Assembly (NCBI GenBank): GCA_947504185.1
Contig: CANNGJ010000003.1
Span: forward strand, 122,655-186,654
Length of the DNA stretch: 64,000 bases
Source: an uncultured Tenacibaculum sp.
GTDB lineage: Bacteria; Bacteroidota; Bacteroidia; Flavobacteriales; Flavobacteriaceae
Direction: 5' to 3'
Numbering within the stretch: the stretch's first letter is position 1; each line of letters opens with the position of its first letter. Of the stretch, positions 32,050 to 41,579 are shown one piece after another. The notes under the pieces were generated by a model. The model was not told the DNA's origin and did not search any database. It worked only from the letters and a program-made list of their open reading frames with translations. Both the position numbers and the translations under genes were made by a program.

Positions 32050-32447
32050 TGGAACGTCACTGGAAACTTTCTGACGAAGAGTTTGAAGAAAAATTTAGTT
32101 CAAAAAAATTTAAACCTTTATGGTTTACTCACGAGGCACATTTACGCTTAGCTTGGATTTACATAACTACCTATGGTAAAAAAGTTGCTTTTGAAAAATA
32201 TAGTAGTCAACTACAAGAATTTGCAGAAAAATATAACGCCGAAGGAAAATACAATGCAACTGTTACCTTTGCTTCCATTCAAATTATGAATGATTTTATC
32301 GAAAAATCTAACACATACGATTTTCAGGATTTTATAACCGAATTTCCACAGCTAAAATCGAATTTCAAAGATTTATTACAGACATATTATTCTGAAGATA
32401 TTTTTAAATCTACAAAGCAAAACAGCAAATATTACAACCAGATTTAA
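32049..32447 (+). CDS. Conserved hypothetical protein coupled to YeeE pair
   Basis: A 132-residue soluble protein with HEAHLRLAWIY (about 28-38) and a helical fold. I do not recognise a function. It overlaps the DUF6691 gene by one base, so it is the third member of that operon. Confidence 0.65.
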   Translation: MERHWKLSDEEFEEKFSSKKFKPLWFTHEAHLRLAWIYITTYGKKVAFEKYSSQLQEFAEKYNAEGKYNATVTFASIQIMNDFIEKSNTYDFQDFITEFPQLKSNFKDLLQTYYSEDIFKSTKQNSKYYNQI

Positions 32448-32454
32448 TATCGTT

Positions 32455-33060
32455 TTAATTTTTAAGCTCTGGCAAATTTTGCAAAATATTGGTATTTGTA
32501 TTATCAACAACTTGCCAATTAAAAACTGCTGACAATTGATAAATCTTAGACAATTCTTCAAATAAACGCGTTTTAGCCTCTTCTTCTAAGTTAGATACTA
32601 TAATCGTTGATTTTATTTTATCAATTGCCTTAGCATTCAATTTATTTAGCTCATTCTTAGAAAAAGTATTGAACTGACTTTGTTGCAAATCGAAGTATTT
32701 AATATCTGGAGAAATTACAATTTCCTCTTTAGGTATTTTATTAATGATTATTTGTTTCCCAATACTATCTATTTGAATATCTAATTTAGATAAATCATAA
32801 CCCACCTCAACTTTAGCATTTACAGATAACATTGCTTTTTTCTCAAAAGATAAGTAATCATAAAAATATTTTTTGGTATCAGAGAAACTATACATTTCAG
32901 AAAACACTCCTTCTGAAACTACTAACTTACTTAAGTTTTTAATCCCGCTTAAAACAACTTTGATTTCTTCTTGTTGATGCTTCTCTTCTTGTTTTTCATA
33001 CCAGAACTTAGCAATAAGGAAACCGAGAAAAAAAACGGCTATATATTTTAGAAAACGCAT
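32455..33060 (-). CDS. DUF4230 family membrane-anchored protein
   Basis: A 201-residue protein with one N-terminal helix (about 4-20) and a domain with GVFSEMYSFSDTK and ISPDIKYFDLQQSQFN, typical of DUF4230. The family is common in Bacteroidota, function unknown. It converges with the gene before it and lies downstream of lspA on the minus strand. Confidence 0.85.
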   Translation of the reverse strand: MRFLKYIAVFFLGFLIAKFWYEKQEEKHQQEEIKVVLSGIKNLSKLVVSEGVFSEMYSFSDTKKYFYDYLSFEKKAMLSVNAKVEVGYDLSKLDIQIDSIGKQIIINKIPKEEIVISPDIKYFDLQQSQFNTFSKNELNKLNAKAIDKIKSTIIVSNLEEEAKTRLFEELSKIYQLSAVFNWQVVDNTNTNILQNLPELKN

Positions 33061-33108
33061 AATTTCTTTTCTATAAATATAGAAAAACTATATGAAGTAA
33101 AATTTAAA

Positions 33109-33690
33109 CTATGCTGTTTTTTCTTCTTTTGGGAATGCTTCTTTATTAAATAAGAATAATAAAACAACCCCAATAGTTATCCAAGAATCAGCTCCATTAA
33201 AAATAGCATTAAAGAAAGTAAAGCTTTCTCCTTCATACATCGGAAAATATAGCATATCAACTACTTTCCCATAAAACAATTCACCGTATGGGTTATCAGA
33301 AAACAACGTTGCTACATTATGATATGATGAATCGAAAATTACTCCATAAAAAACAGAATCGATTATATTACCTACTGCTCCAGCTAAAATCAAAGAAATT
33401 GATACAACAACGGCAGTATGTGCTTGTCTTTTTATGGTTTGCCATAACCAATAAATAATACCTGAAACCGCTACAACTCTAAATAACGTTAAAAATAACT
33501 TACCAGCTTTACCTCCAAATTCAAAACCCCAAGCCATACCGTTGTTCTCTGTAAAATGGATTTTAAACCAATCACTAAAAACAACAACTTCTTCTCCTAA
33601 TTGGAAATGTGTTTTGACATATATTTTACTAATTTGATCAATTAAAATTGCCAAAACTACGGTAAGTATTGCGATATTTTTTTTAGACAT
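33109..33690 (-). CDS. lspA: Prolipoprotein signal peptidase II
   Basis: A 193-residue integral membrane aspartyl protease that removes lipoprotein signal peptides. The two catalytic Asp are in GNIIDSVFYGVIFD and FNGADSWITIG, and the FTENNGMAWG segment is also conserved. Four membrane helices. Like other Bacteroidota LspA it carries an insert between the two Asp (about 35 residues). It ends the ileS to lspA minus-strand run. Confidence 0.95.
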   Translation of the reverse strand: MSKKNIAILTVVLAILIDQISKIYVKTHFQLGEEVVVFSDWFKIHFTENNGMAWGFEFGGKAGKLFLTLFRVVAVSGIIYWLWQTIKRQAHTAVVVSISLILAGAVGNIIDSVFYGVIFDSSYHNVATLFSDNPYGELFYGKVVDMLYFPMYEGESFTFFNAIFNGADSWITIGVVLLFLFNKEAFPKEEKTA

Positions 33691-33733
33691 TTCTAGAATT
33701 TAATAGCAGCAAAAATAAGAAAAGTATTGGTTT

Positions 33734-34384
33734 TTATTCTGTTATTAAATTAACATTCCCATTTATAGAATTCACTTTAAAGTTAAATGAAGTTTTATTA
33801 TCACTCTTATGAGAATATCTACTTTTATATACTTCCTTATTTACAACTATTTTTCCTTTTGTTGTTGTGATATTAACATTGCTATTATCGTTAAGTTTAG
33901 CAAATACATTTCCTAAAAATAAGGATACATTAGTGTTTCCTTTAATATTGTTTAACTGAATATTTCCTCTATCAATAAAAATTGACAAATCACCTTGATA
34001 ACTTTTAGATGTAACACTAATCGTTTTACCATAAACAGCAATGTTTTTGTTTTGTGGAATCTTAATAACTACACTGGCTTTTTTTAATCGTTTAGTTATG
34101 TACTTTCTAAAAACCTCTTTTTTATAGGTGTTAAAATTAAACTCAAACTGAACTCTCAATACACCATCTTCCTCATTAAAAAAAATATTATGTGTATTTA
34201 GGTTTTCATGAAATAAAACTACGACCATCTTATTACTTTCTGAATTTTCAATAATTATATCATCTAACCCATCTGCAATAATTTCAATATCATTCTGCAA
34301 AACATCCCTCTCCTCTATCAATTTTTCTTGACAGAAAACAAATGAATGAATGCATATAAATATGGTAGAAAGTATTTTTTTCAT
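33734..34384 (-). CDS. Exported DUF4097-like (beta-solenoid) protein
   Basis: A 216-residue protein with a signal peptide (MKKILSTIFICIHSFVFCQ). The mature part has short repeated strands with a regular INVTTTKG / VFAKLND / NVSLFLGN texture, like the DUF4097 group of envelope proteins. I chose ATG at 34384 because the longer frame begins inside the DksA-gene terminator. It lies between the DksA-like gene and lspA, which are adjacent in many relatives. Confidence 0.65.
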   Translation of the reverse strand: MKKILSTIFICIHSFVFCQEKLIEERDVLQNDIEIIADGLDDIIIENSESNKMVVVLFHENLNTHNIFFNEEDGVLRVQFEFNFNTYKKEVFRKYITKRLKKASVVIKIPQNKNIAVYGKTISVTSKSYQGDLSIFIDRGNIQLNNIKGNTNVSLFLGNVFAKLNDNSNVNITTTKGKIVVNKEVYKSRYSHKSDNKTSFNFKVNSINGNVNLITE

Positions 34385-34385
34385 A

Positions 34386-34412
34386 TAAAAAAAGCCTCTA
34401 AAAAGAGGCTTT
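34386..34412 (-). terminator. Terminator after the DksA-like gene
   Basis: AAAGCCTCT / AGAGGCTTT, 9-bp stem with 4-base loop, followed on the minus strand by seven or more T. Confidence 0.85.
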
Positions 34413-34433
34413 GTATATTTAATGATGCAATTG

Positions 34434-34811
34434 TTACTGTTTACGCTTAGCTTCAATACTTAATGTTGCATGAGGCACTAACTTTAAACGTTCTTTTTGA
34501 ATTAACTTACCTGTAACTCTACATACCCCATAAGTTTTATTCTCTATACGAATCAATCCGTTTTTTAAATCACGAATAAATTTTTCTTGACGAACGGCTA
34601 ATTGCATATTTGCTTCTTTTGCCATCGTATCAGATCCTTCATCAAACGATCTAAACGTTGGAGAAGTATCTTCAGTTCCATTGTCAGCTCCGTTCTTATA
34701 AGAAGCTTGCAATAATCTTAAATCTTCTTCTGCGTGCTCAATCTTTTTTAAAATGATTTCTTTAAACTCTTGTAAATCATCATCAGAGTATCTTATTTTA
34801 ACATCTTCCAT
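34434..34811 (-). CDS. DksA/TraR-type regulator with degenerate zinc finger
   Basis: A 125-residue protein (ATG 34811, MEDVKIRYSDDD). The coiled-coil part has NGTEDTSPTFRSFDEGSD, like the acidic tip of DksA-type RNA polymerase secondary-channel proteins. The zinc-finger region reads YGVCRVTGKLI... PHATLSIEAKRKQ: only one of the usual four Cys is left. Similar Cys-poor DksA proteins are known to bind RNA polymerase without zinc. Its gene follows ileS by 4 bases. The longer start at 34829 would overlap ileS. Confidence 0.88.
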   Translation of the reverse strand: MEDVKIRYSDDDLQEFKEIILKKIEHAEEDLRLLQASYKNGADNGTEDTSPTFRSFDEGSDTMAKEANMQLAVRQEKFIRDLKNGLIRIENKTYGVCRVTGKLIQKERLKLVPHATLSIEAKRKQ

Positions 34812-34815
34812 AATG

Positions 34816-37800
34816 CTATATTTTTTCAATTAACATTTTACTTTTAATGGTATCAAACTCAATTTCTGTACCATCTTTTAAATCATCTACAAAAACCAAC
34901 TCATTTGTTAATGTTTCTGTTTTGATATAATCTGCATTTGCAGATACCGATTGTTGTAAGTCGGCAGCTTGTAAAATAGTTAACTTTATTTTATCAGTTA
35001 CTTCTAAACCTGAATCTTTACGTGCGTTTTGAATTCTGTTTATCAGCTCTCTTGCAACTCCTTCTTTACGTAAATCTTCATTTATTGTAACATCTAAAGC
35101 AACAGTTAACCCTTCTGCGTTTGCTACTAACCACCCTTCGATATCTTTCGATGTAATCTCTACATCTGCGGTTTCTAAGGTAATCATTTTCTCATTAATT
35201 TCAACAGAAATTTGACCCTCTTTCTCTATTTTAACAATATCATCTTGGGTAAAATTCCGTATCTGATTAGCAATCAGCTTCATATCTTTTCCAAATTTTG
35301 GACCTAAAGCTTTAAAATTTGGTTTAATTTGTTTTACTAGAATACCTGAAGCATCATCTAACAACTCAATTTCCTTTACATTTACCTCCGATTTTATTAA
35401 ATCTGCTACTGCTAAAATCTCTTCTTTTTGAGTTGAATCCAATACAGGGATCATAATTTTTTGAAGTGGCTGACGTACTTTTATCTTCTCTTTAGCTCTC
35501 AACGATAATACTAATGAAGATATTGTTTGGGCATTTTCCATTTTACGCTCTAATGATTTATCAACTAAATCAGCATTATATTTTGGAAACTCTGCTAAAT
35601 GTACACTTTCGAAACTTTCTTTACCAGTAGCTCTCACTAAATCTTTATACAATCGATCCATAAAAAATGGAGCAATTGGCGCACTTAATTTCGCTACCGT
35701 TAACATACATGTATATAAAGTTTGGTATGCTGATATTTTATCCTGCGCATACTCTCCTTTCCAAAAACGTCTTCTACATAAACGTACGTACCAGTTACTT
35801 AAAAACTCTTGAACAAAATCTGAAATTGCTCTTGCCGCTTTTGTTGGTTCATATTCTGCATAGAAAGTATCAACTTTTTCAACTAATGTATTTAATTCTG
35901 ATAAAATCCAACGATCTATTTCTGGACGTTCACTTAACGGAACATCTGCTTCTGCATACGTGAAATTATCAATATTAGCATATAAAGTAAAGAATGAATA
36001 TGTATTATATAACGTTCCGAAAAACTTTCTACGAACTTCTTCTATACCTGCAATATCAAACTTTAAATTATCCCAAGGATTTGCGTTAGAAATCATGTAC
36101 CAGCGCGTTGCATCTGGACCATATTTCGCTAACGTTTCAAAAGGATCAGTTGCGTTTCCTAAACGCTTTGACATCTTCTGTCCGTTTTTATCTAATACCA
36201 ATCCATTAGACACCACATTTTTATAAGCAACAGAATCAAAAATCATAGTTCCAATTGCATGTAATGTATAAAACCATCCACGAGTTTGATCTACTCCTTC
36301 TGCAATAAAATCTGCTGGATATGATTTATTATCATCAATTAACTCCTTATTCTCAAACGGATAATGCCACTGTGCGTAAGGCATAGAACCTGAATCGAAC
36401 CAAACATCAATTAAATCGCTTTCGCGTTGCATTGGTTTTCCTAATGCAGATACTAAAGTAATTTTATCAACGATATTTTTATGCAAATCAATAGTGTCAT
36501 AATTCTGATCAGACATATTTCCAACTTCAAAATCAGCAAAAATATCTTCAGCCATTACTCCAGCTTCAACGGCACGTTTCATCTCTGATTTTAACTCTTC
36601 AACAGAACCAATACAGATTTGCTCTGTACCATCTTCTGTTCTCCAAATTGGTAATGGAATTCCCCAAAAACGAGAACGAGATAAATTCCAATCGTTTGCA
36701 TTTTTTAACCAATTTCCAAAACGACCTGTTCCTGTAGATTCAGGTTTCCAGTTAATCGTTTCGTTTAAACTGTGCATTTTTTCTTTGACATCAGTTACTT
36801 TGATGAACCAAGAATCTAATGGATAATATAAAATTGGCTTATCAGTTCTCCAACAATTTGGATAACTGTGCACATATTTCTCAACCTTAAAGGCTTTGTT
36901 TTCTGTTTTTAATTTGATGGCGATTTCTACATCTACAGATTTCTCTGGCGCTTCTCCATCAGCATAATATTCATTCTTTACATATTTACCCGCAAATTCA
37001 CCCATTTCTGGTCTAAACTTCCCTTGTAAATCTACTAAAGGCACTGGATTCTCATTCGCATCTAATACTAACATTGGCGGAACTTCTGGTGTTGCTTGTT
37101 TAGCAACCATTGCATCATCTTGACCAAATGTTGGAGCTGTATGTACAATTCCTGTACCATCTTCTGTAGTAACAAAATCTCCAGAAATTACTCTAAATGC
37201 ATTTTCTGGATTTTCATATGGCAATGTATAATCTAATAATTGCTCATATTTAATTCCTACTAAATCTTTACCTACAAATTCTTTTACAACATTGTATGGA
37301 ATCTTTTTATCTCCTGCTCCATAAGCTGATAATTCTTCAGCCGTTTCAACTTCATAAAATTTCTTTCCTCCAAATTGTTTCCCAACTAAATTCTTAGCTA
37401 AAACTACTTGAATTGGCTCAAATGTATACTGATTAAATGTTTGAACTAAAACATAATCAATCTTTGACCCAACAGTCAACGCTGTGTTACTTGGCAATGT
37501 CCAAGGAGTAGTTGTCCATGCTAAAAAATGTACATCTCCTTCAACTTGTAAAAATTCTGGCAACGTTTCTTTTATTGCTTTAAACTGCGCAACTACAGTT
37601 GTATCAGTAACATCTTGATAAGTTCCTGGTTGATTTAACTCGTGAGAACTTAATCCTGTACCAGCCTTTGGCGAATATGGCTGAATGGTATATCCTTTAT
37701 ATAACAAGTTCTTGTTATAAATCTGTTTTAACAGCCACCAAACAGATTCCATATACTTAGGTTTGTAAGTAATATATGGATCTTCCATATCTACCCAATA

Positions 37801-38223
37801 CCCCATTTTCTGAGTTAAATCGTTCCAGATATCAGTATAACGCATTACTGCTTTTTTACAAGCTTCGTTATATTCTTCTACAGTGATTTTTTTACCAATA
37901 TCTTCTTTGGTAATTCCTAATTCTTTTTCAACACCTAATTCTACAGGCAATCCGTGAGTATCCCAACCTGCCTTACGTTTTACCTGGTATCCTTTCATTG
38001 TTTTATAGCGCGGAAAAATATCTTTAATCGCACGTGCTAAAACGTGATGTACTCCTGGTAATCCGTTCGCTGAAGGTGGTCCTTCAAAAAACACAAATGG
38101 CTTATTTCCTTCGCGCGTAGAAACACTTTTTTCGAAGATATTATTTTCCTCCCAAGAGCTTAAGATTTCTTCTGCTACTTTTGGTAAGTCAAGTCCTTTA
38201 TATTCAGTAAATTGTTTACTCAT
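34816..38223 (-). CDS. ileS: Isoleucyl-tRNA synthetase
   Basis: A 1135-residue class I aminoacyl-tRNA synthetase. It has the HIGH-type motif PGVHHVLAR near residue 57, the editing domain (about 200-410), the KMSKR loop (GQKMSKRLGN, about 684-693) and an anticodon-binding C-terminal part. Its length fits the long bacterial/eukaryotic-like type common in Bacteroidota. It heads the minus-strand run ileS, DksA-like, DUF4097-like, lspA. Confidence 0.97.
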   Translation of the reverse strand: MSKQFTEYKGLDLPKVAEEILSSWEENNIFEKSVSTREGNKPFVFFEGPPSANGLPGVHHVLARAIKDIFPRYKTMKGYQVKRKAGWDTHGLPVELGVEKELGITKEDIGKKITVEEYNEACKKAVMRYTDIWNDLTQKMGYWVDMEDPYITYKPKYMESVWWLLKQIYNKNLLYKGYTIQPYSPKAGTGLSSHELNQPGTYQDVTDTTVVAQFKAIKETLPEFLQVEGDVHFLAWTTTPWTLPSNTALTVGSKIDYVLVQTFNQYTFEPIQVVLAKNLVGKQFGGKKFYEVETAEELSAYGAGDKKIPYNVVKEFVGKDLVGIKYEQLLDYTLPYENPENAFRVISGDFVTTEDGTGIVHTAPTFGQDDAMVAKQATPEVPPMLVLDANENPVPLVDLQGKFRPEMGEFAGKYVKNEYYADGEAPEKSVDVEIAIKLKTENKAFKVEKYVHSYPNCWRTDKPILYYPLDSWFIKVTDVKEKMHSLNETINWKPESTGTGRFGNWLKNANDWNLSRSRFWGIPLPIWRTEDGTEQICIGSVEELKSEMKRAVEAGVMAEDIFADFEVGNMSDQNYDTIDLHKNIVDKITLVSALGKPMQRESDLIDVWFDSGSMPYAQWHYPFENKELIDDNKSYPADFIAEGVDQTRGWFYTLHAIGTMIFDSVAYKNVVSNGLVLDKNGQKMSKRLGNATDPFETLAKYGPDATRWYMISNANPWDNLKFDIAGIEEVRRKFFGTLYNTYSFFTLYANIDNFTYAEADVPLSERPEIDRWILSELNTLVEKVDTFYAEYEPTKAARAISDFVQEFLSNWYVRLCRRRFWKGEYAQDKISAYQTLYTCMLTVAKLSAPIAPFFMDRLYKDLVRATGKESFESVHLAEFPKYNADLVDKSLERKMENAQTISSLVLSLRAKEKIKVRQPLQKIMIPVLDSTQKEEILAVADLIKSEVNVKEIELLDDASGILVKQIKPNFKALGPKFGKDMKLIANQIRNFTQDDIVKIEKEGQISVEINEKMITLETADVEITSKDIEGWLVANAEGLTVALDVTINEDLRKEGVARELINRIQNARKDSGLEVTDKIKLTILQAADLQQSVSANADYIKTETLTNELVFVDDLKDGTEIEFDTIKSKMLIEKI

Positions 38224-38230
38224 TTTATGC

Positions 38231-38260
38231 TGCTGTATATTGAATTCGCGAAATTACGTA
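38231..38260. repeat. Copy 1 of a 30-base near-repeat (ileS upstream)
   Basis: This segment upstream of ileS matches 43794-43823 at 23 of its first 26 bases. The two copies are direct repeats that bracket the SusC/SusD/lipoprotein locus. Confidence 0.55.
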
Positions 38261-38441
38261 TTTTATTGAAAAACTTAAGAAAAAAACTGACATCAAAATT
38301 CAATAATCAATATGTTTTTTGTTTGATTTTTAACAAAAAAATTAAAAATCTAATAAAATTAAACACTTTTTGTTGGGAAAAAATTGGCTAATACAATTAA
38401 ATTGATGATTTTTGATACCAATTAATTCAAATAAAAACACA

Positions 38442-41400
38442 ATGAAAAAAAAGTTGAATGGATTTCTGACGCTTCTCTTAGCGTTTATTGTGCATGTTAC
38501 TCTTGCACAAGAGAAAACAATTACAGGGACTGTTAAAGATAATAGCGGCTCTTTACCAGGTGTTAACGTTGTAGTAAAAAACTCTACAATTGGAACTGAA
38601 ACAGATTTTGATGGTAATTACTCTATAAAAGCTAAAAATGGAGACATATTAGTATTTAGCTTTGTAGGTATGCAAACAACAGAGAAAACTGTCTCTACAA
38701 GTAATAAGATAGACATTATAATGTCTGAAGACAAAAATCTTCTAGAAGAAGTTGTAGTAACTGCCATAGGTATTAAACGTAAGCCTGATGAGATTACTAC
38801 TGCGAACCAAGTTGTAAAAGCTGAAGAACTTAACCAAGCTGTTAACCCAAATGCGGCTCAAGCATTAGCTGGTAAAGTATCTGGATTACAAATTAACACG
38901 ACTTCAGCCGGATTAACACCAAATACTCAAATAACTTTAAGAGGTAATAGATCAATTTCTGGGAACAATTCTGCTTTAATTGTTATTGATAATATCGTCT
39001 CATCTTCTGAAGTATTATCTACTTTAGATCCTAATATTATTGAATCTATGAATGTTATCAAAGGAGCCAATGGTGCTGCTCTTTATGGTGAACTAGGTGC
39101 TGCTGGAGTTATTATTGTTACCACAAAAAAAGGTGCTAAAGGTTCAGATAAGTTCCTAGTTAATATAAAATCTTCTACAACTATAGAAGAGATAGCTTTT
39201 TTGCCTGAAACTCAAGATCGTTTTGGTCAAGGTTGGGGTGGTAACATTGAAACAGTAGATCAAGGTTCTTGGGGTGTACCATATAATGATGCTATTATAT
39301 CAATTGGCCTTCCTGATGCCAATGGTAATTTTAAAAATTTTCCATATCAACATATTGAAGATAATATTTTACCATTCTTTAACACTGGATATAACTTTCA
39401 AAACTCAATTTCTATCGCAGGAGGAAATATTGATAAAGGCTATCTTAATTTTAGTTATTTAAGGCAAGACCTTGAAGGCATCATACCAAGCAGTGAATTA
39501 ACTAAAAACAACTTTTCACTAACTACAGGAAAGAAATTTGGAAAGTTAAGTGTTCAAGCAATTGCAAGATACACTGAAGAAAAAACTGATAATGTTAATA
39601 ATAGAGATGTAGATAATAAGTTTGAGGATAACACTTATCCTATTCTTAGTATGTATCGACAATTATCTAATACTCCAGGAAATGTCCCTGTTGAAGCCTT
39701 TAATAGTGGTAGCAATAATGATCATTGGACTGCTTATGACGATAGTCCTTATTGGACCCTTCAAAACAATAGAAGGTTGGGTAGAAGAAGAATTGTTGAT
39801 TTCTCTGGAGAATTAATGTATGAATTCAATGACAATATAAATGCTGTATTACGCTCTTCTGTAAGAAACACACAAGATGACAATCAAATTAAAAGAAATT
39901 CTTTTTCAGATACCGAAAGGTGGCTTGGAAATAGATCTATACGTTCTTTTTATCAAATCGATAATGACAACGAAAGACAAATCTATACCGATTTATTAGT
40001 GAATTTTGATTATAATTTAACCGAGAATCTTACTTTTAAATCTAATATTGGTTTCAACAACAGAGATAGAAGATATGCCCGTCAAGTGAATGGTGGGTTT
40101 GATTTAGCTATTCCTGAATTCTATCATCTATCTAATATAACTTCAATTCCAGATTATTGGGAAATAAATAGAAGAAGTAGATCATATAGTGTTTTCGGTC
40201 AAGTGGATTTAGGATATAAAGATTACTTATTCTTAAACATTACTGGTAGAAATGACTGGAATTCTGTTTTACCAAAAGCAAATCAAAGTTTTTTCTATCC
40301 TTCGGTTGGAGTTGCATTTATTCCTACAAAAGCTTTTCCAGAAATTAAAAACAAATTCTTACATAAAGCAAAAGTATCTGCTAGTTATGTAAAAACAGGT
40401 AATGCTACAGCATTAGAATCACAACAAGTACCCACTGTAGCTGTTTTAGACACTTTTTACCCTGATACAGGATTAGTATCATTAATTGCTAATAATGAGG
40501 TGGTAGATCAAAATATTAAAAATGAATTTATTAATTCATTTGAGGCTAACTTAAATTTAGAGCTTTTAAATATTAGAGGGCCTAGAATTACTTTAGATGC
40601 TTCTGCTGCTTTTGGTAAAAATACTGATCAAATTTTAAACATCTCTAGTTCTTCAGCCACTGGATTTACTAATGCTTTAGTTAATGTTGGAGAAACAAAA
40701 TCTACATCTTTAGAAGTAGATTTAGGTTTTATTCCTTTTAAAACAGAAGATTTTGAATTAAGTGGTAGAATTGGCTATAGTACTTTTAAAACAACTGTAG
40801 AGAAAGTTACCGATCAATCCAATCAAGTAGAAGTTTTTGATGCTGCTGGTACTATTGGTTCTTACGCTGTAGAAGGTGAAGAGTTTCCTTTACTACTAGG
40901 TACAGCTTATGAAAGAGATGATCAAGGAAGAGTTGTTGTAGACACAAATGGTACACCTTTAATTGCTGCTGGTTTAAAAAAATTAGGGAAAACTACACCA
41001 GATTATATCTTAAATTTTGCACTAAATGCAAAATATAAAGGCTTCCGTTTTGCTGCAGTTGCAGATTATAGAACTGGGCACGTCTTTTATTCAAGAATTA
41101 AAAATCAATTATCTGGTCAAGGAAGAACTATTGAAACCACCTATAATGACAGACTACCTTTTATTTTTCCAAATTCAACAGTTCAAGGAACTGGAACGGA
41201 TAACACTACTGTTTTAACAGCAAATTCAGGTAATGCCTTTGGCCCTGCTTTTGACCCAGTTGTTCATCCTTATGGTTATGCTTACGACTACTACACAGGC
41301 GATCACAATAGTATTGATGAGAACTTTATTACAGATGCTACAGCTTTTAAATTAAGAGAAGTTTCTTTAAGTTATGACTTACCAACAAAGTTTATTGAAC

Positions 41401-41576
41401 AATTAAATTTGACTCGCTTAAACGTTGGTATCAGTGGTAGAAATTTATGGACTAGCTTGCCTTCTGAAAATTTAGATTATAATGATCCAGAATTCGCAGG
41501 TAGATTTGGAATAGCTGGTTATGGTATAACACCACCAACTAGATTTTATACTCTTTCTATTAACGTTGTATTTTAA
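38442..41576 (+). CDS. SusC/RagA-type TonB-dependent outer membrane transporter
   Basis: A 1044-residue protein with a signal peptide ending at TLAQ, an N-terminal carboxypeptidase-like domain (ITGTVKDNSGSLPGVNVVVK), a plug domain with LRGNRSISGNNSALIVID, and a 22-strand barrel ending in FYTLSINVVF. It imports an unknown ligand in tandem with the SusD-like lipoprotein that follows after 3 bases. I placed the start at ATG 38442 because the earlier in-frame ATG lacks a signal. No glycosidase or regulator lies alongside, so the substrate cannot be guessed. Confidence 0.93.
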   Translation: MKKKLNGFLTLLLAFIVHVTLAQEKTITGTVKDNSGSLPGVNVVVKNSTIGTETDFDGNYSIKAKNGDILVFSFVGMQTTEKTVSTSNKIDIIMSEDKNLLEEVVVTAIGIKRKPDEITTANQVVKAEELNQAVNPNAAQALAGKVSGLQINTTSAGLTPNTQITLRGNRSISGNNSALIVIDNIVSSSEVLSTLDPNIIESMNVIKGANGAALYGELGAAGVIIVTTKKGAKGSDKFLVNIKSSTTIEEIAFLPETQDRFGQGWGGNIETVDQGSWGVPYNDAIISIGLPDANGNFKNFPYQHIEDNILPFFNTGYNFQNSISIAGGNIDKGYLNFSYLRQDLEGIIPSSELTKNNFSLTTGKKFGKLSVQAIARYTEEKTDNVNNRDVDNKFEDNTYPILSMYRQLSNTPGNVPVEAFNSGSNNDHWTAYDDSPYWTLQNNRRLGRRRIVDFSGELMYEFNDNINAVLRSSVRNTQDDNQIKRNSFSDTERWLGNRSIRSFYQIDNDNERQIYTDLLVNFDYNLTENLTFKSNIGFNNRDRRYARQVNGGFDLAIPEFYHLSNITSIPDYWEINRRSRSYSVFGQVDLGYKDYLFLNITGRNDWNSVLPKANQSFFYPSVGVAFIPTKAFPEIKNKFLHKAKVSASYVKTGNATALESQQVPTVAVLDTFYPDTGLVSLIANNEVVDQNIKNEFINSFEANLNLELLNIRGPRITLDASAAFGKNTDQILNISSSSATGFTNALVNVGETKSTSLEVDLGFIPFKTEDFELSGRIGYSTFKTTVEKVTDQSNQVEVFDAAGTIGSYAVEGEEFPLLLGTAYERDDQGRVVVDTNGTPLIAAGLKKLGKTTPDYILNFALNAKYKGFRFAAVADYRTGHVFYSRIKNQLSGQGRTIETTYNDRLPFIFPNSTVQGTGTDNTTVLTANSGNAFGPAFDPVVHPYGYAYDYYTGDHNSIDENFITDATAFKLREVSLSYDLPTKFIEQLNLTRLNVGISGRNLWTSLPSENLDYNDPEFAGRFGIAGYGITPPTRFYTLSINVVF

Positions 41577-41579
41577 AAA

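Noticed and set aside
34385..34456. Upstream start for the DUF4097-like gene at 33,734
   Set aside because: It runs through the terminator of the DksA-like gene and has no signal peptide, whereas 34384 does.
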